Shown here: piece after piece, positions 8,331 through 17,319 of the stretch
Layout: each line of letters starts with the position of its first letter
Position numbering within the stretch: position 1 is the stretch's first letter
From: CAYRUP01 sp964578975
Lineage (GTDB): Bacteria > Pseudomonadota > Gammaproteobacteria > DSM-16500
Direction of reading: 5' to 3'
Assembly (NCBI GenBank): GCA_964578975.1
Contig: CAZOFA010000009.1
Coordinates: forward strand, 1 to 41,321
Length of the DNA stretch: 41,321 nucleotides
The notes under the pieces: model-generated
The model's input: the letters and a program-made list of their open reading frames with translations, nothing else
Database searches by the model: none
Told to the model about the DNA's origin: nothing
Position numbers and translations under genes: made by a program

Positions 8331-9197
8331 CTATCGCCTACCAGGACGATAGTCGACAATCCCTTGCTTATTAGCTTCCTTGAGCGATTTATCTACTTTC
8401 TCAAGCACCTCTTGCGGTGTTTTAGAAAAAACATGACTCATCTTCGTTAAAATCCGTGCTGTTTGTTTATCTGTTACTTCGGCTTGCATTCCTGCTTGTA
8501 CTTTGTGAATTCGCTCTAACAGATGTTTTATATTATCTAATTTTGTTAAGGGACGTGTTTGTTCATTGATTGAATTATGCAATAGAAGTATATGTCGGTT
8601 TAAGTCTTCAATACTTTCTACAAGTTTGGGAGATGCATTTTCCGGGACGGCCAAATATTTTAAATCCTTACAATCTTTTTGTATCACTTCAAGAAATCGA
8701 ACCGCTTCTTTTTCTTGGCTAACTCGTTTTTCAGCTTTTTGGATCGCTTCATCTCTCACCTCTATCGCATCATCTCCTTTTGGAAGGATTAAAGAATTGT
8801 ATATTGCAATTTCCGCATCTGCATAACTTCTTTCATTGGTTAGCGCATTAGCAAAATGCTGATTGCCAATTAAGGTACAAAACAAGGTTATTCCTGGCCT
8901 GAGTGCATTTAATTGAACGCTCGCAGCCGAATCATCCGTCAAGAAAGGAGTCACATCATTTGCTACACTCAAACTTGCTTCTGATAATGCCGCGATCATT
9001 GTCAACGAAGGCAAATCAGCCGGTTGATAATGAAAAAGTTTCAATTGCTTTTGTATATTTTCTAAAGAGGTATTGGGATAAAGAGTTTGAATAAGTTGAC
9101 CGAATGCAATACATGCTGCAACAACCTGTTCCGTATCATTGCGTTTTACATGATATAAAATCGCATCGATTTGTTGTTTAATTATCTCATCCGCCAT
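8331..9197 (-). CDS. Unknown helical protein (288 aa)
   Basis: No family was recognised. The protein is predicted to be mainly alpha-helical and soluble, with no signal peptide or membrane segment; residues 145-165 and 205-240 look coiled-coil. The ATG at 9197 is preferred over the TTG two codons upstream because GAGG lies 8 nt before it. It is the last gene of a minus-strand operon (44 nt after the preceding gene) placed between dnaG and rpoD, and it converges with dnaG. Its company of Sel1/PcnB-like paralogues suggests a lineage-specific protein. Confidence 0.6.
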   Translation of the reverse strand: MADEIIKQQIDAILYHVKRNDTEQVVAACIAFGQLIQTLYPNTSLENIQKQLKLFHYQPADLPSLTMIAALSEASLSVANDVTPFLTDDSAASVQLNALRPGITLFCTLIGNQHFANALTNERSYADAEIAIYNSLILPKGDDAIEVRDEAIQKAEKRVSQEKEAVRFLEVIQKDCKDLKYLAVPENASPKLVESIEDLNRHILLLHNSINEQTRPLTKLDNIKHLLERIHKVQAGMQAEVTDKQTARILTKMSHVFSKTPQEVLEKVDKSLKEANKQGIVDYRPGRR

Positions 9198-9247
9198 TGC
9201 CAAACCTCAAACAATGCAAATTCAGAATTAAACTCACCAACAACTTT

Positions 9248-9601
9248 TTAAACGATTTTCCATTCACCTTTTATTTTACAAAACAAATAATTCGACACAC
9301 CCGTTCTTTTTTTCGCTTCATTAAAAATTTTTAACTGTCGACAAGTCGTGCCATTTTGCCTACGCGTTTGAGACGGTATGGCATACCCCCAAGCAGTGGT
9401 TTGCGGATTTTTCCAACTTGATTTTTTTCCATCCGGTGTGCGATTCAAGGCATGTTGCATGTTGGCAGACATCATGTCTGTGTCGGTTTGGGTAAAGTAA
9501 GAAATCGCAGAATCATTTAAAAAATTATAATTACCTGCGTAAATCCCAGCGGATAAAGTGCACCCGATAAGACTCATCAATACAATCCGTAGCGTTTTCA
9601 T
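9248..9601 (-). CDS. Exported 17-kDa-surface-antigen-like protein (RT0821/Lpp0805 type)
   Basis: A 117-residue protein with a signal peptide (MKTLRIVLMSLIGCTLSAGIYAG, probable cleavage near residue 22). The remaining part has the pattern of the 17-kDa antigen C-terminal domain of Rickettsia/Legionella: ALNRTPDGKKSSWKNPQT, then a turn, GTTCRQLK and a final FCKIKGEWKIV. The two Cys in CRQ and FCK could form the disulfide typical of this domain. AAGGAG lies 5 nt upstream of the ATG. The Gly-rich anchor half of the longer members is absent, so this is a short periplasmic or surface version. Function is unknown. Confidence 0.7.
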   Translation of the reverse strand: MKTLRIVLMSLIGCTLSAGIYAGNYNFLNDSAISYFTQTDTDMMSANMQHALNRTPDGKKSSWKNPQTTAWGYAIPSQTRRQNGTTCRQLKIFNEAKKRTGVSNYLFCKIKGEWKIV

Positions 9602-9637
9602 ATAACTCCTTTTAATGAATTGGCTGGTGGCAACAGT

Positions 9638-10906
9638 TCAGTATCTCACGATCCTGCAATGAGGTGCTAGTCCTTGAATATTTTCTTTCGCTTTATTAGC
9701 CATCCACTGTTCCTTGAGCTTTTTCAAACAATTCACCTGAAACATAAAATCATCATCAAGATGAAATGGAATTTTATAAGATTGCTGAATCCATTTCACA
9801 CTATCCAGCGTTGCAGTCGAGGGAGTTTCAAAATCTTGGTGAACTCTTTTCGTTTGATTCGCCTCTAATTCCTTTACCACCAAAAAAACAGCTACTTTTT
9901 TATAGTATTCATAATTTTGTAGCACACTGATTCTTGATAAGAGCGTTGGCGGACTTTTTTCAGCGATGAATTTGAGATGTGATTTCAACCAATCTTTATT
10001 ATTCTGATGTTGTTCAGGCGACACACGATACAGTGATGGGAATAAAATATCAAAAGCACCATATTTTTGTAGCGTATCAAAAAAAACTTCGCCTTTTCCA
10101 CCCGTAAATCCACGACAAATCAATTCCCAAACCTCTGTTGAACGCGGTATCTGACGCAAACAAATAATATTACTCTTAATGAGTTGACTGACCGCCTCCG
10201 TTTCTTCTGCTTTTCCATCCGCAACTTGACAAATCAATTTCAATAAATTGAACGGGCTCATGATTTCAACGGGTATTTCTTTTTCTGGTGTTGGCTCATT
10301 TTTTGGAACTGAAAGTATTTTTAATTTTTCTAATTTTTGTTGTTCAGCTGTTTCTATCGTTTGCCATAACGCATCCGCTTCGGGGAAATTTTTTCCACAG
10401 ACCTCTAATAACCCTTTTACGATAGGCAATCTTTCTAGAGGATTGTCATATATGTTTCTCAGAAAAGTGAAAAAATCTTTATGGCTTAACATTTTGTTTG
10501 CCATTTTAGTGAGACGACTGTCAGTGGATTTTAACGTATATTCTGGCCCAGCATATTTTGTCGTGTGGAGAAGGCAAAATGCCAAGATATAATTTGCATT
10601 CTTATCACTCATTTCGCATGCCTGGGTTAATAATAGATAGGCTGTTTTTAATTGCTCTTGTCTTACTTCTACTTTTCTTGGATCTGTTGTATTTTCGCTC
10701 TTTAAGCAAACTAACACAGAAGCCAGATACGCGTTAGCAGGTAGATATTCTTCTGCGACTGCGCTTTGAAACCGATTCAGCAGTCTCGCTCGCGCATAAG
10801 GCTCGTTTGTTTCCCAAAATTTTTCTAATTGTTCAATGGCAAAATCGAAATCTGTTTTGCCATGATTGATCCGTTCTTTTTTGTCATTGATCCGTCTATT
10901 TCTCAT
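9638..10906 (-). CDS. Sel1-like/PcnB-arm-like protein, paralogue 1 (422 aa)
   Basis: Function is unknown. The N-terminal third has Sel1/TPR-like helical pairs (YLPANAYLASVLVCLK, AYLLLTQACEMSDKNANYIL). Residues about 255-292, with FTGGKGEVFF, LQKYGAFDILFP and a following SPEQHQNNKDWL, resemble the helical arm of poly(A) polymerase I, where a similar segment is LFEESLKLL...YHLFQPLFP in E. coli PcnB. No nucleotidyltransferase head is present. It aligns along its length with the next gene upstream (10931-12145), so the two are tandem duplicates. AAGGAG precedes the ATG, and the gap to the paralogue is 24 nt. Confidence 0.65.
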   Translation of the reverse strand: MRNRRINDKKERINHGKTDFDFAIEQLEKFWETNEPYARARLLNRFQSAVAEEYLPANAYLASVLVCLKSENTTDPRKVEVRQEQLKTAYLLLTQACEMSDKNANYILAFCLLHTTKYAGPEYTLKSTDSRLTKMANKMLSHKDFFTFLRNIYDNPLERLPIVKGLLEVCGKNFPEADALWQTIETAEQQKLEKLKILSVPKNEPTPEKEIPVEIMSPFNLLKLICQVADGKAEETEAVSQLIKSNIICLRQIPRSTEVWELICRGFTGGKGEVFFDTLQKYGAFDILFPSLYRVSPEQHQNNKDWLKSHLKFIAEKSPPTLLSRISVLQNYEYYKKVAVFLVVKELEANQTKRVHQDFETPSTATLDSVKWIQQSYKIPFHLDDDFMFQVNCLKKLKEQWMANKAKENIQGLAPHCRIVRY

Positions 10907-10930
10907 TTCTCTTACTCCTTATTTTAATTT

Positions 10931-12145
10931 TTAGTGTCTCATCACAAGTGTTGGACTTTGCTCTGCCTCTGCTTGCTTCGTAAAATAATCACATTTTTTT
11001 ACATCAAGCGCTCGAAGTGATTTTTCAAACGCATCATCACAAGGCACTGGAACTTGATATGCCGCATGAATTTTTTCTAAAACCAGACGCGTCCATTGGT
11101 TAGGCAATTCTTTTTGTACCAATAAAAGTATTGCTAAATTTTCATCGCGCGTCGCTGATTGCCCCATTTCATCCAAATATTTGACCAACCAAGTTTTATT
11201 TTTCTGGCGCCGTTCGGGTGATAAAGGAAAAACTGCAGGAAACAAAACAGCATATAAATTAAAACTTTCTAATTGCGTTAAAAATTCCACGCCCGAATCC
11301 CCAGAAAACCCTTTCTGAATCGATTCCCAATATTGTTGAGTACAACCCACATTTTTTAATTTAGCAATTTCTGCCGTTTTTTCTTGTAAAATCCATTTAA
11401 AAATAATTCCTTCGCCATAAACTCTCTCATGAATCATGGCTAACACATCAGTGATAACCCGATGATCCTCAACATGAGGTTGTTTGATGGGCTTTGCTTT
11501 CGGTTTTTTGGATTTTGTTTTTTGTAATTTTTTTTCTTCAGCGTTTCTAGCTTCTTCTTTTTTTTGTGCTAAATAAGCTTCTTCAGCATAATCTCCCGCT
11601 GCTCTTAATAAGCTTGTGACAAGCCACTTCGGTTTTTTTTCATATTGCTTCATCAAGGTAAGAAAATCTTGATTGCTTAAGAATTTGAATACTATTTTTT
11701 TAACATCTACTGTTTCTTTTTTTAAAATCTCACGCAAATTAATTTTTGTAGCGTCATAATTAAATTTTTTAGCGTTGAGAATACAATTTCCTAAAAAATA
11801 ATTTGAAGATTTTAAAGAATGGTCCTTGTTCTTTATTATGGATGTTTCAACGAGTATTTCATGCCCTCGAACCGCCATGTCGCCAGGTGACATGCATAAA
11901 AGAATAGGAAGAAAACGTTTGGCCGGTTCATGGCCTTTATCAATCGCTTTATTTAAATGCTCTAGCGCCTGTTGGCGCGTTTGCTCATCGAGTTGTGCAG
12001 CCTCCCCATGGCGCTCCACAAAATTATCGACCAAGTCAGCAGCAAGCTGAAAATCAAACTCACCTGTCGAAACAGAGTCTCGATGGATTGCAAAAAACAA
12101 TTTTTCAATAAGTTCATTTGAAGACGATGTGGTGACGCTCCGCAT
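10931..12145 (-). CDS. Sel1-like/PcnB-arm-like protein, paralogue 2 (404 aa)
   Basis: Paralogue of the gene at 9638-10906: both contain a Sel1-like N-terminus (ALEHLNKAIDKGHEPAKRFL here), a Lys-rich linker (residues about 190-215), and near residues 270-305 the pattern YWESIQKGFSGDSG, LYAVLFP, SPERRQKNKTWL. The segment resembles the PcnB C-terminal arm without its catalytic head. The ATG at 12145 is chosen over a GTG two codons upstream because AGGAG (complement of 12151-12155) is 5 nt before the ATG. It is the first gene of the four-gene minus-strand operon and is divergent from rpoD. Confidence 0.65.
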   Translation of the reverse strand: MRSVTTSSSNELIEKLFFAIHRDSVSTGEFDFQLAADLVDNFVERHGEAAQLDEQTRQQALEHLNKAIDKGHEPAKRFLPILLCMSPGDMAVRGHEILVETSIIKNKDHSLKSSNYFLGNCILNAKKFNYDATKINLREILKKETVDVKKIVFKFLSNQDFLTLMKQYEKKPKWLVTSLLRAAGDYAEEAYLAQKKEEARNAEEKKLQKTKSKKPKAKPIKQPHVEDHRVITDVLAMIHERVYGEGIIFKWILQEKTAEIAKLKNVGCTQQYWESIQKGFSGDSGVEFLTQLESFNLYAVLFPAVFPLSPERRQKNKTWLVKYLDEMGQSATRDENLAILLLVQKELPNQWTRLVLEKIHAAYQVPVPCDDAFEKSLRALDVKKCDYFTKQAEAEQSPTLVMRH

Positions 12146-12263
12146 ACACACTCCTATTTCTTTATAATAATCAGAGAGTAAGCTATCCGCTCATGACAAC
12201 CTCGTCAAGAAAAATCCCAGAAAAATTACGTAAAATACTCTAGTTCAAAACACAAACAATGCG

Positions 12264-12269
12264 TATAAT
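12264..12269 (+). promoter_or_regulatory. Probable -10 element of the rpoD promoter
   Basis: A perfect TATAAT lies 45 nt before the rpoD start. No good -35 is visible at 16-18 nt spacing. Since dnaG is 4 kb away, rpoD needs its own promoter here. Confidence 0.5.
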
Positions 12270-12314
12270 CAGAGGTTACTTTTCGTTTAATTTATATACA
12301 GGTTGTGGGGCATT

Positions 12315-14156
12315 ATGGATCAAGAACAGCAACGTTCACGTTTGAAAGAATTAATTGCTAAAGGTAAAGAACAAGGCTATCTAACTTACGCCGAAGTTAA
12401 CGATCATCTCCCTGCCGATATTGCTGATCCCGAACAAATCGAAGATATCATCAGCATGATAAATGATATGGGAATACGCGTTGCGGAAGTCGCACCCGAT
12501 GCGGAAGAATTATTACTCGCGGACAATGAAGCGACCGATGATGTGGCCGCGGAAGAAGTGGCGAGTGCGTTGGCCTCAGTTGACAGTGAATTTGGTCGCA
12601 CCACCGATCCGGTGCGTATGTACATGCGCGAAATGGGCAGTGTGGAATTGCTTTCACGTGAAGGTGAAATTGCGATTGCAAAACGCATCGAAGAAGGCAT
12701 GAACCAAATGCTGACGACGATGGCGAGCCAGCCACAAATGATTGCAGAAGTGTTGAATGATTATGATCGCGTGGAAAAAGGTGAATATCGCTTAAGCGAT
12801 ATCATCAGTGGTTACATCGAACCGAATATTTTCTCTGACGAAGCGTCTTTAGAAAAAGAAGTGGCACCGATACTTGAAGAAGATGAAGAGGAAGAAGGTG
12901 AAGGTGGCGCAACCAGTGAATTTCTCGATGAAGAAACCGGTCCTGATCCTGAGGTGGCGCGCGTGCGTTTTGCGGAATTGCGCCAATTTTATGATGACGC
13001 CATCGCTGCAGAAAAAAAACATGGCTCAACCCACAAAAAAACCATACAAAAACGCGAAGCATTATCCAAATGTTTCATGGATATTAAACTCGCCGCGCGC
13101 CAGTTTAATAAACTCTCGCGTAAAATGCGTAGCTTGCTCGATGAAATCCGCACACAAGAACGCCATATCATGAATTTGTGTGTGAACAAATCCAGAATGC
13201 CGCGTAAGATTTTTATCAATGCATTCTTGAATAATGAAACCAACATGGATTGGCTCTCAATCTCCGAACATAAAAATAAAAATTATTTCTCTGAAGTCGA
13301 AAAATTCCTGCCAGACATTCAACGTGCGCAGAAAAAATTGATTACGCTGCAAGAACAAATGAGAATGTCCATCGCAGAAATCAAAGAAGTCAATCGTCGC
13401 ATGTCGATTGGTGAAGCCAAAGCGCGTCGTGCGAAAAAAGAAATGGTGGAAGCGAATTTACGTTTAGTGATCTCCATCGCGAAAAAATATACAAATCGTG
13501 GGTTGCAATTTCTCGATTTGATTCAGGAAGGCAATATTGGTTTGATGAAAGCGGTTGATAAATTCGAATATCAACGCGGTTATAAATTTTCGACCTATGC
13601 AACGTGGTGGATTCGTCAAGCAATCACGCGCTCCATTGCGGATCAAGCGCGCACCATTCGTATTCCTGTGCACATGATTGAAACGATCAACAAATTAAAT
13701 CGTATTTCTCGTCAGTTGTTGCAAGAAACCGGGCTTGAGCCGACACCGGAAGAATTAAGCAAGCGTATGGATTTGCCGGAAGATAAAATTCGCAAAGTGT
13801 TAAAAATTGCGAAAGAACCGATTTCGATGGAAACGCCGATTGGCGATGATGAAGATTCGCATTTAGGCGATTTCATTGAAGACACAAACATTGAATCACC
13901 GATTGAATCTGCGACCAGCAGTGGTTTATCGGAGGCAACGCAAAAGATTCTTAATTCTTTAACGCCACGTGAAGCGAAAGTGTTGCGTATGCGTTTTGGG
14001 ATTAATATGAATACGGATCATACGTTGGAAGAAGTGGGTAAACAATTTGATGTGACGCGTGAACGTATTCGACAGATTGAAGCGAAAGCGTTACGCAAGT
14101 TGCGTCATCCTTCGCGTTCGGAACAGTTGAGAAGTTTTCTCGAAGACCAAGAATAG
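12315..14156 (+). CDS. rpoD: RNA polymerase sigma-70 (RpoD)
   Basis: The housekeeping sigma factor. The protein is 613 residues, the same length as E. coli RpoD. It has region 1.1 (GYLTYAEVNDHLP), region 1.2 (DPVRMYMREMGSVELLSREGE), the acidic non-conserved insert, the region 2 block with RGLQFLDLIQEGNIGLMKAV and YKFSTYATWWIRQAITR, and the region 4.2 helix-turn-helix (TLEEVGKQFDVTRERIRQIE). The ATG at 12315 is chosen over a TTG four codons upstream because the family begins there and GGGG lies just before it. It is separated from dnaG by an inserted operon. Confidence 0.98.
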   Translation: MDQEQQRSRLKELIAKGKEQGYLTYAEVNDHLPADIADPEQIEDIISMINDMGIRVAEVAPDAEELLLADNEATDDVAAEEVASALASVDSEFGRTTDPVRMYMREMGSVELLSREGEIAIAKRIEEGMNQMLTTMASQPQMIAEVLNDYDRVEKGEYRLSDIISGYIEPNIFSDEASLEKEVAPILEEDEEEEGEGGATSEFLDEETGPDPEVARVRFAELRQFYDDAIAAEKKHGSTHKKTIQKREALSKCFMDIKLAARQFNKLSRKMRSLLDEIRTQERHIMNLCVNKSRMPRKIFINAFLNNETNMDWLSISEHKNKNYFSEVEKFLPDIQRAQKKLITLQEQMRMSIAEIKEVNRRMSIGEAKARRAKKEMVEANLRLVISIAKKYTNRGLQFLDLIQEGNIGLMKAVDKFEYQRGYKFSTYATWWIRQAITRSIADQARTIRIPVHMIETINKLNRISRQLLQETGLEPTPEELSKRMDLPEDKIRKVLKIAKEPISMETPIGDDEDSHLGDFIEDTNIESPIESATSSGLSEATQKILNSLTPREAKVLRMRFGINMNTDHTLEEVGKQFDVTRERIRQIEAKALRKLRHPSRSEQLRSFLEDQE

Positions 14157-14162
14157 CTTTTA

Positions 14163-14215
14163 CGTGAACGCTTCGTCATTGCGAGGAGCTCGCAATGACG
14201 AAATAGTAGTTCACG
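14163..14215. terminator. Palindrome between convergent rpoD and ybbP (shortened CATTGCGAG repeat)
   Basis: Perfect 14-nt arms (14172-14185 and 14189-14202, TTCGTCATTGCGAG and complement) surround a 3-nt loop; an outer pair CGTGAAC/GTTCACG (14163-14169, 14209-14215) extends it. It lies between two convergent genes and could act as a two-way terminator. The sequence equals the ends of the 24729-24844 repeat with the middle deleted. Confidence 0.65.
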
Positions 14216-14216
14216 A

Positions 14217-16532
14217 TTAGCTTTTAAAAATTTTTATTTCAATCAAGTAAACCAACACCCTAGCAAGCAAATAAGAAAACCCCACAATCATCACCACCAA
14301 CCCACTCCACTCAATCAACATACTTTGCCAAATATATTTCTTGCTCGCCCCTAACACTCTCCACAATTGATACGCCCGACTCCGCTCATCTTTATTAATC
14401 TGCAAACTCGCCATCAACACCAACACCCCCGCACCCAGCGCAAATAACAACAAATACTGCGACGCATAGGTAATTTTGCTAATCATGTCTTGCACTTGTT
14501 TCAATAAATTCGCCACATCAATAATCGTCACATTAGGAAAATGCGCGACAATTTGATTAAGAAAATTCGTTTGTGTGCTCGACAAATGAAAACTCGTGAT
14601 ATACGTCGTGGGGTAATTATTAATAATATTCGGCATAAAAATCACAAAAAAATTAGGATGAAATGACGTCCAGCTCACAGTTCTGAAATTCATAATTTTA
14701 GCAGCTATCGTTTGCTCACCAATCTGAAATGTTAACGTATCCCCCAATTTTAATTGCAAATCATCCGCTAACTTTTTTTCAACCGAAATCGCAGCAATAG
14801 AAGAATCAACCGGCCACGCAGCACCCGCAACCACTTTATTATCTGCAGGAAATTGCTTCATCCAGGTTAAATTTAATTCGCGATGCAACGCATTATTGCC
14901 ACGCGCGGCTGCGGGCACAGCCTGCATAATCGGTTGATGATTTAATTCAATGATGCGTCCGCGGACTAAAGGATAAATGCCGGAAGTTGCAATATTATTT
15001 TGCGAAAAAATATTGCGAAATAAATTTAAATCTTGCGGCGCAATATTAATCGCAAAATAATTGGGGGTTTTTGCAGAAAAAGATTGTTGCCAATTTCCAA
15101 TTAAATTGGTGCGTATCATGGTTAATGTGATGATTAACATCAGCATCAATGTAAAACTAATAAATTGCAAACTCGTGTTATCTGCGTAGTAAATCAATTG
15201 ATTTAATCCGCGCCGAAATACAGCTGTTTTATGAATATTTTTCTTTAACATAAATAATAACAATAAACTTAATGCATATAAAAATGCGGCGCTCAAGCCA
15301 ATAAAATTTAAAAACAATAATGTCAACACAGAAAAACCGGTCAAACTATAAATCAACAATAGGAGAATGATAAAACCACTGATAAAAAAATAGTGGTTAG
15401 TTGTGGTCGCAATCACAATATCATTACGCCAAAGATAAAGCGGCGACGTTTTTGGTAAAACAGTGAGAATGGGATACGCAAAAATAAAAACGAGCGCCAC
15501 ACTTAATATTAATCCAAAGAACATCGGCGTCCATCCAGGTGGCGGTAAAGCAAATTGCAAATATGCCTGAAAAATTTTCGCTAAAATAGTTTGTGCGAAA
15601 TATCCAATGAACACACCTAACACACCCGCAACTAAAGTCACTATCATCAATTTATATAAATACAAATAAAGAATCGAATTTTGTTTTGCGCCTAAGCTAC
15701 GCAAGAGCGCAACGGTTTCATAATGATGATGCAGATAATATCGAACACTTAAAATAATGGCGAGCGAACATAATCCTAACGAAATTAACAATCCCAGTTG
15801 GAGAAAATTTTCGATTTGATCGATGAGATTGGTGAGACGTTCTTCTTGATTATGCACGTCGAGTAAACGCTGTTCTGATGTTAATTGTGGTTTGATCCAC
15901 TTTACATAATCACGCAACGCTGGACGATCGCCTGCTAATAATAATCGATAAGCAACGCGACTTCCTGGGATTACCGTTTTGGTTTTTGCCACATCCTCTA
16001 ACAAAATCATGGCGCGCGGTGCGATTAACCAATTTGCATCTGCCAATGCATTTTCTGTTTTTAACACGCGGGTCACTTTAAATTGCGCCGCGCCAATCGT
16101 CACATCATCATTGAGCTTGAGTGCTAACAGTGGAAATAATCTTTGTTCAATGACAATGGTATTTTTTTGCAATTGCGGTTCATCACCCCATAACGGAAAA
16201 CTCGCGGAAACCGCCTGCAAATTGATTAATTGCATTTGTTGATGAGCAGTGGCAACGGTTGGATAAGACCACACTTCCGCTTGGCGCAATGTCAATTGTT
16301 TTGCATAATCGCGCCAAGCCTCTGGAATAGGTGTCGAACTAGTAATGACAAGATCGCCGCCTAAAAATTTGCTGGTGTTTTCTTCTATTCCACGTTTTAA
16401 GCGATCAGAATAAAAATTTAATGCCGTGATACCACTCACTGCAATCAACACGGCAAAAAATACAATGAGCCATTGTCCACGACACCATTCGCGCCAAAAA
16501 AATCTCAGAGATAATCTAAATACATTTAACAT
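14217..16532 (-). CDS. ybbP: YbbP-like ABC transporter permease (FtsX family)
   Basis: A 771-residue membrane protein with an N-terminal membrane segment (after RFFWREWCRGQ), a large periplasmic domain and several further membrane segments in FtsX-type blocks, as in E. coli YbbP (804 aa). Conserved stretches include the second periplasmic region HRELNLTWMKQFPADNKV and FRTVSWTSFHPNFF. YbbAP is thought to be a type VII (mechanotransmission) ABC system; its substrate is not established. The ATG at 16532 overlaps the end of ybbA by 7 nt, indicating translational coupling. The link with tesA is conserved in E. coli. Confidence 0.9.
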   Translation of the reverse strand: MLNVFRLSLRFFWREWCRGQWLIVFFAVLIAVSGITALNFYSDRLKRGIEENTSKFLGGDLVITSSTPIPEAWRDYAKQLTLRQAEVWSYPTVATAHQQMQLINLQAVSASFPLWGDEPQLQKNTIVIEQRLFPLLALKLNDDVTIGAAQFKVTRVLKTENALADANWLIAPRAMILLEDVAKTKTVIPGSRVAYRLLLAGDRPALRDYVKWIKPQLTSEQRLLDVHNQEERLTNLIDQIENFLQLGLLISLGLCSLAIILSVRYYLHHHYETVALLRSLGAKQNSILYLYLYKLMIVTLVAGVLGVFIGYFAQTILAKIFQAYLQFALPPPGWTPMFFGLILSVALVFIFAYPILTVLPKTSPLYLWRNDIVIATTTNHYFFISGFIILLLLIYSLTGFSVLTLLFLNFIGLSAAFLYALSLLLLFMLKKNIHKTAVFRRGLNQLIYYADNTSLQFISFTLMLMLIITLTMIRTNLIGNWQQSFSAKTPNYFAINIAPQDLNLFRNIFSQNNIATSGIYPLVRGRIIELNHQPIMQAVPAAARGNNALHRELNLTWMKQFPADNKVVAGAAWPVDSSIAAISVEKKLADDLQLKLGDTLTFQIGEQTIAAKIMNFRTVSWTSFHPNFFVIFMPNIINNYPTTYITSFHLSSTQTNFLNQIVAHFPNVTIIDVANLLKQVQDMISKITYASQYLLLFALGAGVLVLMASLQINKDERSRAYQLWRVLGASKKYIWQSMLIEWSGLVVMIVGFSYLLARVLVYLIEIKIFKS

Positions 16533-17197
16533 AAATGTAATCGACCTTCGCTCAGTAAATATTTTTTCTCGCATCGTGTGGCGAGCGCTGCATCATGTGT
16601 CACTAATACTAATGTCGTGTTATTTTTTTTATTGAGTGAAAATAAAATATCACTCACCGTCTGACCCGTTTTTTCATCTAAATTTCCAGTCATTTCATCG
16701 GCAAAAATAATTTTCGGTTGAGTGACGAATGCACGCGCTATCGCAACCCGTTGTTGCTCGCCCCCAGATAATTTTGTGGGGTAATGATGTAATCGTTCTG
16801 CCAATCCCACTTTTTGCAACCATTCTTCCGCGTGTTTTTTTGCGCGCGCATACGGCGCATATTGAATCTCCAACGGTAGCATCACATTTTCTAACGCGGT
16901 CAAAGAAGGCAACAATTGGAAGGATTGAAAAATAAAACCAATATACTCTTTGCGTAATTGCGCACGCGCTTCTTCATTCATCTGACTTACGTGATTTTTT
17001 TCAAGAAAAATATGACCGCTACTGGGAAGATCTAATCCCGCGAGCAATGTCAGCAACGTTGTTTTGCCACAACCGGATGCGCCGAGAATGGCAACACTTT
17101 CTCCCAACTGTAGCTCTAAATTAATGTCTTGTAAGATGACAATGCGATTATCGCTGGTTTGAACTTGCTTGCTCACATGTTGCGCGCTGAGGAACAT
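16526..17197 (-). CDS. ybbA: YbbA-like ABC transporter ATPase
   Basis: A 223-residue LolD/MacB-type ATPase with Walker A GASGCGKTT, Q-loop in FIFQSFQLLPSLTALENVMLPLE, signature LSGGEQQR, Walker B IIFADE, and switch His in LVTHD. It partners the overlapping permease gene. The second ATG (17197) fits better than the first (17203) because AGGA is only 3 nt from the first and about 9 nt from the second. The usual EPTGNLD after Walker B reads EMTGNLD here; the catalytic Glu is kept, so activity is expected. Confidence 0.9.
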   Translation of the reverse strand: MFLSAQHVSKQVQTSDNRIVILQDINLELQLGESVAILGASGCGKTTLLTLLAGLDLPSSGHIFLEKNHVSQMNEEARAQLRKEYIGFIFQSFQLLPSLTALENVMLPLEIQYAPYARAKKHAEEWLQKVGLAERLHHYPTKLSGGEQQRVAIARAFVTQPKIIFADEMTGNLDEKTGQTVSDILFSLNKKNNTTLVLVTHDAALATRCEKKYLLSEGRLHLC

Positions 17198-17319
17198 AAG
17201 CATTTCCTGGTTAAAATTTTACTTTACTGGTATTTTTTAAAAAAACAAGCTCACCATATATACAAATGATTATCTATTCGCTTAGACTTTGGATCTCTTA
17301 AATTTACAACAGGTGTAGT

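Noticed and set aside
12404..13673. Several long minus-strand frames within rpoD
   Set aside because: They follow the codon-position bias of rpoD, have low-complexity Ser/Arg or His-rich products and no start signals.
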